DNA of 64,000 nucleotides from Teratosphaeria epicoccoides (taxonomy: Eukaryota; Ascomycota; Dothideomycetes; Mycosphaerellales; Teratosphaeriaceae), in NCBI GenBank assembly GCA_021401465.1, contig JADDMT010000025.1, forward strand, positions 296,339-360,338, given 5' to 3'. A program made the translations under genes and the position numbers. Shown here one piece after another: positions 1-13,500 of this stretch (position 1 is its first letter; each line of letters begins with the position of its first letter). Under the pieces are notes generated by a model that was not told the origin of the DNA, did no database searches, and was given only the letters and a program-made list of their open reading frames with translations.

Positions 1-3000
1 CTCGAGCAAATGTCCGTAGGTCTGCTGGTGCGCTCTTTACCAACTTTGGTGAAGCCAGGTCAATATGTAATGAGAGCACTGCAGCAATCGGTGAGCCTAC
101 TTTGACTCGTGACAGATTGACTGTAAAGACCCCGATAACCTGGATCTGCCTAGAATAGTAGCTCACGGCGCGACTCCCGAACGGCCGCTTAAAAGCGCCA
201 TTGGTCGACATTGCACAAGCATCTAGATAAGAATAACCCCACCGGCGAGACACAACAAATTCGACCGCGCGGCGCAGCACCCTGGCACACAGTAGAGCCC
301 CATTACTCGAGTGCTCCCACGTGCCCTGTAGTTTTGGTCGGCTGTATCACATCGGCCTCCGTCGGCCGTACTGACCACGATGGTGGCGTCTTCGACCAGG
401 GGCGACTCTGGGCGGGAGGGTTCAGCAGTGAACTGAAATGGTAGTACAATAGTGTCTTGGCCAGCTTGCATGGCGAGATGACGTCTGGTGTATGAACTTC
501 CAATCAACCAGGATTGGTCTGCGTCAATTCTCGTACATCCTCACATATCGCCTCGTTTCTGTGGGAATATGATATGGAAGTAATGACGGTTGTGCTGCAA
601 TCCCTGAAGTGCCGTAATGCCTTGCCGTGACCCTCAGGCCGTTGAAGAATCTGGGAGACGAAACCTTGTTGCTTAACAATGACAGTCTTGAGTAAGCTTC
701 TTGGAACTGAGTTTCAACTTACCGACAAGGAGACCTGCACGCTGCAGTTCCGAACACTGTCAGTGCGTAGGTTGCCCCCCGCGAGCGGGATTCAATTTGC
801 ATGTAGAGTGCATTTTCGAATTGCAGCTCGACATTTCATTTGACGAAGTGTTGGAACACTGTGACAAGAGCGCATGGCCCGAATGGGTGGAGCTCAGGAT
901 TTTGGCAGATGCTTTGGCGCAAGGATCGTGCATCTTGATTCCTGGATGTTCGGAACGTAGGTATGCTTTGGAAGTGGGACGTCTTCGAATCGTGGCTGTC
1001 CCAATAATATGATTTTCAACCAAGGTTGATATGATCGACGTTTTCGCGCGCACATCTATCTTCGTTGGTCGATCAGAAATGCTTGATTGATTCGAGTTCT
1101 GGAATGACATCTCAATGACTGATGATTATACGAATGCTTGAATGAGTGAATGACGAAATCCTGGAGGGCCTGATTGACAGGTCAATGCAATCACGGCTGC
1201 ATTAGCGACCGTTCCTGTGTGATCGGCCCGTCCTCAGCAAAGACTTGCATGTCTGCCGGATCACGGGCCTTAGCCAATGAAGAAGCACTCAGGTCGATCA
1301 GAGTAATTTGCAGATGCCATGTTAAACCCACACACCACTCCGACCATGCCTCGTCTCGTGACCATAGATACCCATGGACCATAGCTCGAGACCGGGAAGG
1401 ACGCTGCATTGTAGGCAGACATGGCCCTATTACGCAGTCTTGTTGCTTGACCTGGCCGAGACGCACTCACGCACAGCTCACCAAGATGCATGCGCGCCCG
1501 AACTACTGCGGCAAGGCGATGGGCCGCACATAGAGGCGTGTCTTCCAGCAATCTTGCAGGACAGCGGGCGGGACGAGTTCGCCGTACATGCAGCTGCAGT
1601 AGTGGACTGAGACCCATTTGCCGAAGCCAACTGTTCACCGGCTGCACACAGACGAGCTTTTCAGAGGACCCTCGGTCGGCGCGTCAATTTTCTCATCACG
1701 CACAGCTTGTCAGCCCTCTGCAGCTGGTTGGGGCTGCCAGAGCCACCGCCACTGTAATGATCAGAACGTGTCAAGCAAGATATGCGGCCAAATATGTACG
1801 CCGACAGCTTATGAGTTTGCAACAGCACGTGACAAGAAGATTTCGCCAATTTGCATTTGTGCCGCCTATTGTGCCGCCTCGGCTTCAATGAATCACCAGA
1901 ACGAGATAACGTATCGTAACCACCTCGGAGTCCGTAAGCCCAGAACCTGAAGCACCTCCGATTTGATTCTGGGAAGTTTGCCCTTCGAGAACCTTGGCCG
2001 CGCACGTCCCAAGGTCATGCATAGGGTTGGGGTGAAATCATATCATAGATCTCCACTTTTGCTCGCGAGCACACTTCGGCATCCTTGCGGCCGAGCCTCG
2101 AAAACTGGGCATATTTCCGAGGCTGAGGTTGTGCGCGTCAGATTGCTATCTTGACGATGGCTCCAGGCGTCTGTTTTGAAGAAAGTCGAAATTGAAAGAC
2201 GTGTCAGAAAGCCGCAATGCCCCTCCAAAGACAGGACGTCAACATAAGAAATGCCCGATCTGCCGCTATGCGAGGCTACGACAGACGGCTCATAGCCTGC
2301 TTCTCGATGAAGTAGCGCCAGCGTGAGTTGTGGCACTTTGGTCCCCATCGTAGCACTACGTCTCATGCACTTTACCACATGCACTCGTTCACAGTGAGTG
2401 GTGATACCGCCTGTGTTGTTGCTGTAGGCCTGCAAAATGCTCCCGGCGCCAAGGCGACAGTGCAGCCATCAGTACCAATGTGTCTGAGCGTTTTTTGATT
2501 CAGACATGTAGTCGTGCGCCGCAATTCGCGAGCATTCTATCGCATCGACTAACGTTGAGACTTGTTGCATTGCTACTCACATTGAACTGATTGTATCAAT
2601 AGTCGTCAACTCCGAGTGGTGGAAATGAAACTTTGCCTCCCTCGTTATCGGTCCTCCTACACGTGGTGCTGGGATGAGAGAAAGGGCAGACAGGGCAGCT
2701 GCTTGGTCTGTGTTTTCACAGGCAACTCCAAGAGACCTCGAGTTGTGGCGGGAGGAATTTAACCGTGATCTTGCAGCAGTGACGTGCGTAGCACACTCTC
2801 GTGCCGAAGTTTGTCTCACGGTCAATACTGAGCCGTGGGATGGAATTAAGCATTGATCCTTGACGAAGGGCGACATCAGCCGAGACATATGATCATGAGA
2901 CATCACGATCAGCGTCTCGGACTCGAAGGACACGATTTGGGGCCTGAACCCAGCCAGCGAGCGTGTACGGGCATATTACATATTCCCAGAGACCCGCCCG

Positions 3001-4467
3001 GTATATTATCCGAAGATGAGGAGGGTCAGAAAAGGCGCGATTTGGCTCATCGGAACCGTCGATTGGCCCGCGGCTCACACCTCATCTTGTGTGGGTGACT
3101 CATGCGTTGGCACAGCTGCAGAATATTCTGGGCCCGCAGCTGTCGTTATGCGGGAGAGATCAAGACAGTCGACCAAAAAAGGAGATGCGGACGAACAGTA
3201 CCTCCTATCATGTGCGTAAATATCTGCAGCCAGAAGTCGTCGCTTGCCAAGCCGCTCGAATTCTGCCGCCGCACCTCGTCGAGACAGCTCCTAACTTCTT
3301 TCATCTTCGCGTCAACGCAAACTTCCTGCCCGCTCTGCTTGAACGACCAACCAGCGAGCACAGCCACCAAAGACAGCTTCCGCGGCGCGGATCACACCCA
3401 CCTTGCTGTCGCCTGACCGAGCTGAGCCCAAGGAAATAACATCAGCAGCGTCAGCGACGCGTCCAGCATCCTACGCAGCGCGGGCATCAGTGCCATCGCG
3501 CACGACATTTGCTCGCCGACGGATATCCTGCAAGACCTGTCATCTACGAGCTAGCAGGCGCGTAGCGTAGCCGCATTCACCTCGGCGGGCGAGGGTGCAA
3601 AACACGCCACACTCTCAAGCCGTGCCGCCGTGTGCGAATACGCAGCGGAGCGTAACGACACCGCTGAACGGCCTGTGCGCAGAAGTGACATCGTACTTCA
3701 GCCGAAGCGGCCATTCACCGCCTCAGAACGTCGCCGGTCTCACTCGCCTGCGATTACTACTGACTGGCCGAGACCGAGTGAAGTCCGTGCTTTTCAGAGT
3801 TTCATCCATCTCAGATCACCGCTCTGCGGCATCAAAGGCGCAACCGAGACATCGTCGCTCGAGTCGACGGATCTTTTCCCGTGCGGCCGCGGCAAGACTT
3901 CGTAGGCTTGTAATCTCAGCCCACGGATACATACGCTTGACATTGAAACCCTGCAGACTCGTGCAAAGTCTGCGTTGCAGCTTGCCTGAATTTCGCCTCC
4001 CGCGCCGGCAGCTAGAGCGATCGTCATCGTTGCTTAGACTCGATCGCACACTGGGCCACGCCATCCCAGGATCCACGAGCGAAGGACGTGCCACGATAGA
4101 CGCTGTACATATCGCGCTATTCTCCTACGTGTCTAGCACAGGCATCCTTTGTCGAGCACCATCTGTCCGGACGACCTAAGCTTCTTCGAGCACAACGTTT
4201 CGCCGGGGATTCATTTCGGGTAAAGCAGCAAATCAAGCCTTTCTTGCGCTACTGTCGACCTTCACGCTAGAAGCCCACTTGGTGGAGTCTGCACATCATA
4301 CCCGTGCTTGCTCACAAGGTACCGAGGAGAAGACCGCGCTATCCTCCCGTCAAAACAACAGGCTTGTCCCGCTTCCTTTCGACGGACACTTGTACGACCG
4401 GCGCGCTGTCACCGGTGCCTTGCTAGCGACTGGTGTTGCGTCTACTCCAATCTTTTGTGGACGTGCT
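1..4467. other. Long gene-poor stretch upstream of the Con7-like gene
   Basis: I recognise no protein or RNA gene here. Short open frames occur on both strands but none shows a family motif or a convincing exon chain. The last 1 kb or so (about 3.4-4.46 kb) is likely promoter and long 5' leader of the downstream transcription factor, as is common for fungal developmental regulators; this is inference. Sequence upstream of the chosen start stays open in frame from 4279, so a longer N-terminus or a 5' intron cannot be excluded. Confidence 0.5.
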
Positions 4468-6108
4468 ATGTCCAAAGCCTACACGACATCACCCCGAACT
4501 CAAAAGAACGACGACGCATCGATAGGCGCGATCCTCGAAACGCATTTGCAGCGCGCCTCCGCACAGTCAATGGACGGTAGACAGCCGGACTATCCACAGT
4601 CAGGTTTGGGCTCACCTTACGCGCCATACAGCGGACATCAGTCTGAATCGTCATCTGCAGATCAAACATCTGCTGTGCAATACCAGCCCGGGCAGGACTA
4701 CAAGCCCTCGACGTTCTCATCCTCTGCGACACCGAGCTCGGAGTACGGTCTGCCACAATCGGCGCGTTCCGGCTCGTTTCCAGAGTACATTCAACGGTCG
4801 TATCAAGACGGCCAGCAGAGTCGCTACCCGGCAAGCGCGCAAGGTGGGCACGCAGCCATGGCGCAAACATCCAGTCCGTCAATCTCTACACCCGAAGGCC
4901 AGCAGGGCAATGGTCAAGCACCCAACATCAACCATTCTAACGGAGATGTACCAATAGATCCCTCGATAGCGCAGTCGAGTCCGAGTTATCCTCCCACTCA
5001 CAACTACTCACCATACCCCCCTCAGCACGAGATGCCGCAATACGCGAATCAATCCATGACATATGGTCGGCCTGAATGGGCCGGACACTACCAGCAGCCT
5101 ATGGGCTATGGGCATTCGCCGGCGACGACCGGTGGAGCCGCACCGGGCATGGTCGCGCATGTACCAAAACCACCAGCGGTGGGTGCATCAGCCGGTTACC
5201 CGGGGTACGCTTATCCTAACGCGACGCAGGGCGGTCATCCTCTCTCCACCGTATACTCATTTGTCCCAATCCCGGGCGCGCAGCAGCACAAGCGGCCTCG
5301 GAGGCGATATGAGGAGATCGAGAGGATGTATAAATGCGGCTGGAATGGTTGCGAAAAGGCGTACGGCACGCTCAACCATCTGAACGCTCATGTGACAATG
5401 CAATCGCATGGCGCGAAGAGGACACCTGAAGGTAAGGAATTGGCGTGCACACTCACTCACCGTTCACTTGCGCTCGTGCATAGGCTATTTGGTCGCACAT
5501 GTAGGCTCGTTCTTGTGTTGCGCTCGCGTGTTTGTCGAAAGTGGCCGCGCGGGCGCTAGCTGAACAGCCATCCTTGCCAATACCTAGCGTGCGCTAACGT
5601 TCCGTACACGTGGATTTCGCCCTGCATATATGTCAAAGATGCTGACGCGTGTCGCACAGAGTTCAAAGAAATTCGCAAGGAATGGAAGGCCAAGAAGAAG
5701 GAGGAAGAGAATTCGCGCAAGCAAGAAGAAGAACGTCAACGTCAGGAAGTCGCTCGGAATGGCGATTCTACTCAAGCTCCAGGACAGCCGGTACAGTATG
5801 GTCAGCAGCACATGATGCCGCCGCAGATGGGAGGTCCCCAACTGCCTCCGATCGGGTATCAACCCGCGGGTGGCCAGCCTGGTCAATATGCACAGCAGCA
5901 GCAACAAGTCGACGGCGCACAGCAGTACGGTGGCAGCAGTCAGATGTACGGTGCTCAGGGGTACCCTCAGAGCCCCTATGCCCAGAGCGGTGTCCAGTAC
6001 CAGCAACGTGCGTAAGTGCCGAAGCTGTTCAGGGCGCGTTGCGTACTGACAACCGCAAAAGACCCTGAACAGGCAGGTCAGTACCAGCATCAGCAGCAAC
6101 AGCAATAA
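4468..6108 (+). CDS. CON7: Con7-like C2H2 zinc finger transcription factor
   Basis: Predicted nuclear regulator of the CON7 family, known in Magnaporthe for control of conidium morphology and infection genes. Three exons are inferred: 4468-5431, 5660-6007 and 6077-6108, giving about 447 residues. Splices are GTAAGG...CACAG (228 nt) and GTGCGT...GGCAG (69 nt, with a CTGAC branch-like site), and both keep frame. The N-terminal 270 residues are rich in Gln, Ser, Pro and Tyr. A basic stretch with KRPRRRYEEIERMYKC leads into one C2H2 finger at about residues 288-314 (CX4C, then HX5H-type spacing). The first splice joins TPE to EFKEIRKEWKAKKKEEE, the hallmark of this family, followed by a charged helix and a Gln-rich tail. 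The start is the ATG that begins MSKAYTT; an ATG at 4279 is in the same frame. Without the second splice the protein would end at 6015. Confidence 0.88.
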
Positions 6109-8036
6109 TGAAAAGCATGTCAGTCGTCGCCAGCGTCGGCTTTGTGCGTCGCCCTGATGTCTGTTCCAGCAAGTTCAGAGTGCCAGGGAGGATCGAAGTG
6201 CAGTGGAAATGGGTTGGTGACCTTCTGCATTTTCTTGGAGCGCTGCATTATGGCCTGGTCAGCCTTGGATCGAGCCTGTAGGTCGGTGTCTGGTCGGGTG
6301 TACATTCTTTGCTTTGGTTTTCGGGCACGAATGTGACTGAACGGCGCAAGCTATTTCTTAACGGCCGGATTCACCACTACAGGCTTCCAAGTTGCAGGGG
6401 GCTGGTTGAAGGTCATGTATTGCATGATGCTCATGTGGCGTTCGATTGAAGGCGCTCTAGTATGGCACTGTCGTATTGTTGATAATTTCACGCAGCTGGC
6501 CGCATGCGTTCCAGGGAGAACCATAGATTTTCTGAATGTGGGTTGCAAGGCATGCGTGTACCTTTATGACAAGCAATCTGAACAGAAGACATGAGACAAT
6601 TCCAGCTATCCGAAACGTAGCAGCCACCATGTAAGTACTGATCCCGCTGCGTAGCGTCAGGTGGCTCCTCGCGAGTGGACTTAGGGGTATCTATGCAGGT
6701 CGATTCAGATCTCGCCAAAGTCAAGACGGCGTTTTCATATTTTGAGGTTACTTCGTTACGTGTCGTGCGACTGCTCTCACTACCGCTAGGCGCTCCCAAG
6801 AACCACAAATGCACGAGCATCCACGCGCAACGCCAGACCTTATTAGCGGCGCCTTGTGACGATGAGTCGGTGACGACACAGGCGCTAGCAACGTGCACCA
6901 TCTTCGAGTGCCGTGAGATAAAGTATAGTGCTGAAGGCTAGTTGCTCACGCTTGCGCCGTGCCACCCTCGCTAGGGGAACCACGAAGATCTTCGACATAC
7001 TTTATCTGTGACAGCCGATGATATTCGGAACGTGGCACTGCACAGTGGCACAGCGCAGACTGAGTCCCGGGACCCGGGATTCGGCTTCCGTTCAAACATA
7101 TGGTCGGGTCACAACCCGAATGTCACGTTCGAGAAGAAACCTGACTTGTGGAGTCCTATGCTGGTTGAGCATCCTAGCGGTGTATACTGCGAATCTGAAG
7201 CGGCAGAGGCTGAACCACTGGATGAAATTACTGGCCTCGCATCTTGTTATTCTTGTACCAAGGTATCGATATCAGACACGCTAGTGAATTATTCCAGCAT
7301 TCAGGCCATGACAGCAAGGCCTCGCAACATGGGGATCCACGAGGGCCCGGCTTCCCAAGCGAAGGTATGCTCGTCGCTAACCTGACGATTACAAGCCACA
7401 TCCCTCCTAGATCAAGCTCGAGAGAAAGTAGGGATGATCCTCTTAACATCAGATGCGACTACTGCGCAGAAACCTTCTAGCGGCGAACCCCAAACTATGC
7501 ATGCAATCGGCCGAGCGAGTTGACAGTTGAGCCGTCTTCGAATTGCTTGCGGCTCTAGCGTTCCCCAATTGAAGGGACCGCTGGGCTAATTGGAACGGGA
7601 AGCTATATCAGGCTGTCCAAGCAATAACTTCTTAAGACTATGCCGATGGTCGCCTGCATAAGCCCAAAGTATGCAGGGCATGCTTAAGACGACATTCCAA
7701 CATGACATAAGCCTGTGATGCTCTCAATCGCGGATATTGGGGGAGAGGGCCAGGGACGTGTTTAGTAGCCTGATGAAATGGCGAAAGCAAAGATCATACA
7801 TAGATGATGACGAAGGCTTGGTGTTTTCGACGAAGGTCTTGCGATCGCAAGTATGTCCCGATAGCCGGAGCTGGTAAAGTCGCGTCGTCCACCATGACCT
7901 TTTGATGACACTTAATGATATGCTAGTAAGACATAGGCCGGCGTTGACTCCTCGCTGATCACGGAAGCTGTTTAACATGAGCATCCCATCCGTCACCAGT
8001 CGCCGACATGCACGTCACAACATCTCATCAACCCGA
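6109..8036. other. Intergenic, no gene recognised
   Basis: This lies between the 3' end of the Con7-like gene and the 3' end of the exomer gene (convergent). Only short open frames without motifs occur on either strand. Nothing else is supported. Confidence 0.5.
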
Positions 8037-10173
8037 TCATCCATCGCTACCGCTACTTCTGAACGCTGCGCAGAGTCCGGCATAAGTATGCGTCAGATCC
8101 AGAATATGCTGTGGCAAGCTCGTCGCTTGAATAATGCTGCGGACCTTGACGGCACCTTCCTCTTCGATGAGCTTGCGCATCGTGTAGAGAAGATCTGGCG
8201 AAAACTGTCACCAAGTCAGTCAACCAACCGTCAAGAGCACGTTTATCATCACTCACCTCCGAATACCACCGATATTGCCAGGCAATCAGCCGTATCAGTG
8301 CATTCAATTGGCCTCGACCATCGCCCCTCCGATCGTACATACGCAGCACGCCCCTCATCGCTTTCGGCGAGAATCGTATACTGAGGCAACTTTGCCATGC
8401 CTGAACTGCTTCTTCGGGATGATGTAGACGTTCAGCCAGTTCACCCAGAATCTCCCACTCCTCTGCCGACTTTTTGTACGCGAGCTGGTGCTGCTTGTAC
8501 TGTGAGGCTTCGGTCCGCCAGATCGTGTAAATGCGTAGATCTTCGTACAGCACCATGAAGAGATTATCGAGCCATCTCTCGCATAGCCGCTTATGTTGGA
8601 ACTGGGTGTATGTCTGGTGTGCAGGATCGGTGTTTGGGGGCTGTGGCTGTGGCGTCTCGGCGCCAGATCTCACGGTCACAGAGTGCGTAGGTTTCGATAC
8701 GTCCGGATCGAGATGTGATGAAGCTGCTGACGGCTCGCCGTTCACTTGTGACTCTTCTGATTCCGTGATGGATGCCTCCGTGACGGAAGTGTCCGTGCCT
8801 TCCTCAGCAGGCCCGCCATGGCCATTCGGCTGGGGTGTATCATTGCCTCGCAAGGCTGTCGTACTGGCATTCTTATTGCCAGGTCCAGTATGCTTTTCCT
8901 GCCTGTACTCCTCCTCCATGACGAAGACTTGGCTCCTGATCTTGAGCAGCTGATCCCAGCCAATCTTCTTGGTGATCTCAGTGAGCAGTATGTAGGCCTT
9001 GAGAAAAGTGCCCTTGTAGTTGCCAGCTGCCAGCCTTCGTAACGTCGGATGCACAAGCTCAGAATCTGGTGTTGCGCCTGCATCGTCAATTTCTTCACAC
9101 ATCGTCTCTGGCGCAAGAGGCAACGTTATTCGTGAAGGTTCCGGCAGTCGAGGCGCATCCTTATCCTGGTAGGTGAACATTGGACATGAGTTCAGCGTCA
9201 GAAGTGCAAGGTCCCACTGCTCTATTCTAACGTAGACCTCGGCCAGCCGTGCCCATGTACCGAATTCGGAAGGCGCAGCGATGACACCGCGTTTCGCGAC
9301 TTCCAACGCCAGATCTCCACGCCCCTTTTGGTTACAAAACTCAGCTTGACAGTCCAGCAACGAGTAATCCATCGGCAATTCCTGCAACACGTCGTGCAGC
9401 AACTGCACTGCCTTGACTTCCTCATCACCAGCAACATACACCTTCGCCAACAACGATGCGATCTCTGGCTCTCGCGATCGCAACTTCTCAAAAAGGTTGA
9501 TGCCTGACGCGTAGCGTCCAGTGGTCTTGATGTAGTGTAGCAAGCCCGAGGTCAGATGATTTGAGACGAGATTTGGCACTTGTATCTCCGGATCAGACCC
9601 AAGTTGCCAACCACTGAAGAATAGCCTCTCTGCCGCATCCAAGAATTTGTGCTCCTGCTCTGTGCTCGTAATCGGGTTGAAGCGCCTAACGCCTATTATG
9701 CGCTTGATCGTATCCCCAGAACCATCATCCGCGTAGCTGTACGCCCGCAACACGCTGCACAAATATGTCTCTAACCAATGCTCTTCCGTCGCTTCCAGTT
9801 TGTTCCCTCGCTCATCCACGCAATATGACTCCATCGTTCCCGGGATGTAGATCTGCACCCGCATATCCACACGTGAGAAGGCATTGTAGCAGCAGTACAG
9901 GCCGGAAGTGACTTTGGTCTGCTTGTCGTGGGAATTGTAGATCAGTGTGTTCATATAGGCCGCGAGGCTGGCAGACGAGGATGCGTCAATTCCCGTGACA
10001 TGGTGGTACACACCTACTTGCTTGGATGTGCTCTTGAGGGGCTGCTTGACAAGATGCACCAGATCTGGCGGTCCCAATTCGCGGAGTGTGGCCAGGCTCT
10101 CCGTCCGGATCTCTACCACTGAATGCGTATCGTCCTCGTATAGCTCCGGTACAGCTGTCTGCACCCGGGCCAT
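8037..10173 (-). CDS. Exomer ChAP subunit (CHS6/BCH1/BUD7 family)
   Basis: Chs5-Arf1-binding protein, a cargo adaptor of the exomer coat at the trans-Golgi that exports chitin synthase Chs3 and other cargo to the plasma membrane. Two exons: 10173-8257 and 8204-8037, with a 52-nt intron at 8205-8256 (GTGAGT...GACAG), giving 694 residues. Splicing is needed: reading through gives an unrelated tail, while the spliced frame ends in FSPDLLYTMRKLIEEEGAVK and a C-terminal LCAAFRSSGSDG, the conserved end of the family. The N-terminus begins MARVQTAVPELYEDDTHS; TPR-like helical repeats occupy roughly residues 230-440, and a low-complexity insert rich in Ser, Thr and Glu lies near residues 450-540. It is divergent from HIR3 with a 384-bp shared upstream region. 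Yeast has four paralogues, and I cannot assign this gene to one of them. Confidence 0.9.
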
Positions 10174-10557
10174 CTTGGTCTTCTCCCTTGGCAGTCAGTC
10201 AATCTCCAGTCCAATATCCACCGTATGCGATCGTTATCGGTTGGGCTGCAGTATATGCGAGTGTTGACTGGTCGTTTGCGACTTGCGATGTCTTATATGA
10301 AACAATGGCTGGCGCATTGGAGAGCTGTCCGACTGCACTAACTTTAGCTGCTCTGCATGTGACCCTATCAAAATTGGCGAAGTTGCAGGGATCGCGTGCC
10401 GTCACGACGCGACATGTGCAAATACAGCCCACATGAACTCGAGACACTTTGACACCCAGCAATATGAACCGAACGCGTTCAAAGCCGTTACTCCGAGCAA
10501 TCACGCAGGTTGTCGCCCTCTGAGGACCTCACGCTTTTTTCTGGACGAATTGCCAAC
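10174..10557. promoter_or_regulatory. Shared upstream region of exomer gene and HIR3
   Basis: A 384-bp divergent intergenic region that must hold both promoters. No TATA box or specific operator is convincing by eye. The HIR3 frame is also open back to an ATG at 10510. Confidence 0.6.
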
Positions 10558-13500
10558 ATGTCCGCGTGGCATGCGCTCAATATCGAGTCTGACGACGAGG
10601 ACGACGTCGAGGTCGATAACACCAAAGAGCTCCACATCGAGGAGGCTCTCAAGCTATATCAAGTCGCCTTGAAATACCATGCAGAAGGCTCAGGATCTTT
10701 CGATAAAGCCGCCGAAGCCTACCAAGAGCTCTTCGATTCCGAGATATTTCGCTACCCCGAGTCTCAGCCTGAGCTGCGACGCATCGAGCTATATGGACCA
10801 CTGTCTGACGATGATATACTTTGGGCAGATGGAAATGATGGTGCACCGTTGGTTGCGACAGCTAGTCTCGAGGGTGGACCGAGCACTCTGCCACAGATTT
10901 TACATTTGAGCCACAAGAACTACGCGCAGTTCAAAATGGAGTACCTGACTTCTAGACTCGGCAATCTCAACGTCACTCTCAACCAGATCTTAGTTGAGGC
11001 GGCTTCTGCGGTTGACCATTTCGTTCGAGCGCTCGACAAGGATGACACAGATCTGGATCTATGGCGACGGACGGCTGCCGTAGGGGACATTCTAGACAGC
11101 AAACGCATCGCTCGTTTCTGTCTTGAAGCAGTGTTTGAAGGCGATGATGAGGGTCTAAGTGTAGTGATGAGCATGCCAGGTCTTGATGAAAGTCTAGCCT
11201 CGGAGCAGTTATTGGACCTCATACAGCAACTCAACGACCAGCTTGCAAAACTACAAGCGCCAATATTTGCAGGCAAGCGAAAGGCGCTGTCGAAGATGCT
11301 GAAGCAACGTCTTGCTGTTTATGGCGAGATTACGGCACAGAGGAGAGCTCTCGTAGAGGCGGCTAAGATGCCTGGCAAAGCTCCACAGCAGCCAGCACGA
11401 ATCGCCTTAGAGACGCCAAAGACATGGGCCGAAGTGGGCGATGCAGTCCTACGACAGCTCAATGCTGAGAACTTCGGCACTGGTGGCACAGGACCTGGGT
11501 CTGCAATTGGTTTTGACTTGTCTGAGATTTCGAAGATCGTTGCTGAGGCAGCTGAAACTGAGCCTGCAGCTATCTCAATTGGAGACACTGCTAGTCAGCA
11601 CGAACCCAAAACTCTGCCGATGACTGTCCAGGATCAATTTCCAGGGATGGACGGTGGTCGCCCTACTGTTCAACCTCGAATTGCGCCGGCAGACCCAGAC
11701 ATGATGTCGATCATTGAGTCTGGCTCGGAGATTGGAAAGATCGAGATCAACTCTCCGACCATGACTTTGCCTTCTCGTAAGCGCTCCGGTGAAGCTGCTG
11801 GCTTGCAACATGACGGGCAGGAAGAAGGCCGCTCGAAAAGCAGACGCACTCGCGCTCGTGAATCAAATGCTGACACGAGCGATAATCGGCAGGCGATACT
11901 TGATGCGAATATCCGGTGGGAGTACGAGCAGCAGCTCAAGGAGTTCGAGGCCGTGGATGATTGGGCATTTGACACTGTTGGCAATCTCTTTGAAAGGATC
12001 GGCGTCGTGGGCTTTTCAAAGGCGAAAGACGTGCGGCAAGAGATTAGTGCGAAAGCCGAACAGAGCACCAGTGGCGAGCCTGCCGCTTACGATGCATTGC
12101 GCGTTGCGAGACAGGACATCCTAAGCTTCCTGCGCAACTATACCGATCAGATCGCTGTGCCTCTATTGCAAGGCGGCGACAATTTTGACTTCGTTCCTGG
12201 CCCAATTGCCACAGCTGCGACGAGCTCCCCAGGCAAGCCAATGAAAAGCGCCAAGATAATTCCTTTGCCAAATGATGGTCTTGTCGACTTCTTGCACATG
12301 GTCAACAGTCAGTGGCTCCTGAATCAAGAAGTTGCTTTCGCTTGGCTTGCGCGAACTCTACTGCAACCGGGTCGCTATCACCCGATTGGCAACACATACA
12401 CGCAATTTCAGTGGCCTGAAGCACTGAAGACCATGATCGTCCGTACACTTGTAAACTTCGATGAGTCTCTGTTCGAGCAAGCCAGCAGCGAATTGCAACA
12501 TTGCACTGAACACATTGCAAAGCACCCTGGCGACAGGCTCGTTGAGAAAGAAGATATAAATAGCTGGGCTGAAGTCTTTCAGGCGGTCTTTGAGCTCCAT
12601 CTAGACATATATATGCTCATAAAGCAGCCGAATAGTGGTGTCGATGTCTATACAATCACGTCGCAAGGCGATCGCCTTGGTCGCTGGGCAACTCTGGCGA
12701 GAGAAGCAATGCACTTTCGCAACCGAACTCAAGGCACACCTTCCTTGCAGGACGGACTGAATCTTCGCTTCCTGTGGGCGACGACTTTCAACATCGCCGC
12801 ATCCGACGAGATCAGCCAGGACCATATAATAGAGTGCATGAATGACCTGCGAGCAATGTTTATCAAGGCTGGAGAACCAGTCATTCATTTGCAGAACAAT
12901 GCGGTCATGCCAGAACTATCTGTCGCTGCCCTCGATCGCGAGCTCTCTCGGCTGACCACCAGGGACTTCTTCCTCAAGGTGACTAGCGAAGATCTCAACG
13001 ACCCTACTGCTGTAATTGAGAGCTTGGAACCTCTGCTGCTTGCACTGGAAGGGGCAGAAGCGGACACAACCGAGGCCGATGAGCACATGGACACAGACGA
13101 CGAGCCTAGCCAGCATGTGCCGCAAATCTCGCCCGAGCTCGTTCGCTACCTGAAAAGCGGCGATATGTCGGTCAGGTATCTGCTGTGGCAACGGCTGCGG
13201 GATGCTTACATTGGCATCGACTACAAACCTATGGTGTTCGTCACTCATGTCAGAATGATGCGCATGATACTTGATGAGCTCAAGGCTACGACTGCGTCAA
13301 ATATAGCCGAAGTCGACCGGTTGAGTGCGGTATTGAAGAGCTTGCGGATACTGCAGCATTTGGTCATCAAGACACTCACGCTCATTCAGTGTAATGACAA
13401 CGCGCTGGAATGTATCGATGAGGTCGGACTCAAAACTACAGTCCTCATGTTTGGCGAAATCTTACAGTTACTGCAAGTGTTTAATGTGTTTGAAGATTCT

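Noticed and set aside
3595..4179. Open frame of 194 codons upstream of the Con7-like gene
   Set aside because: Arg/Ser/Leu-rich composition typical of frames through GC-rich leader DNA, with no family motif.
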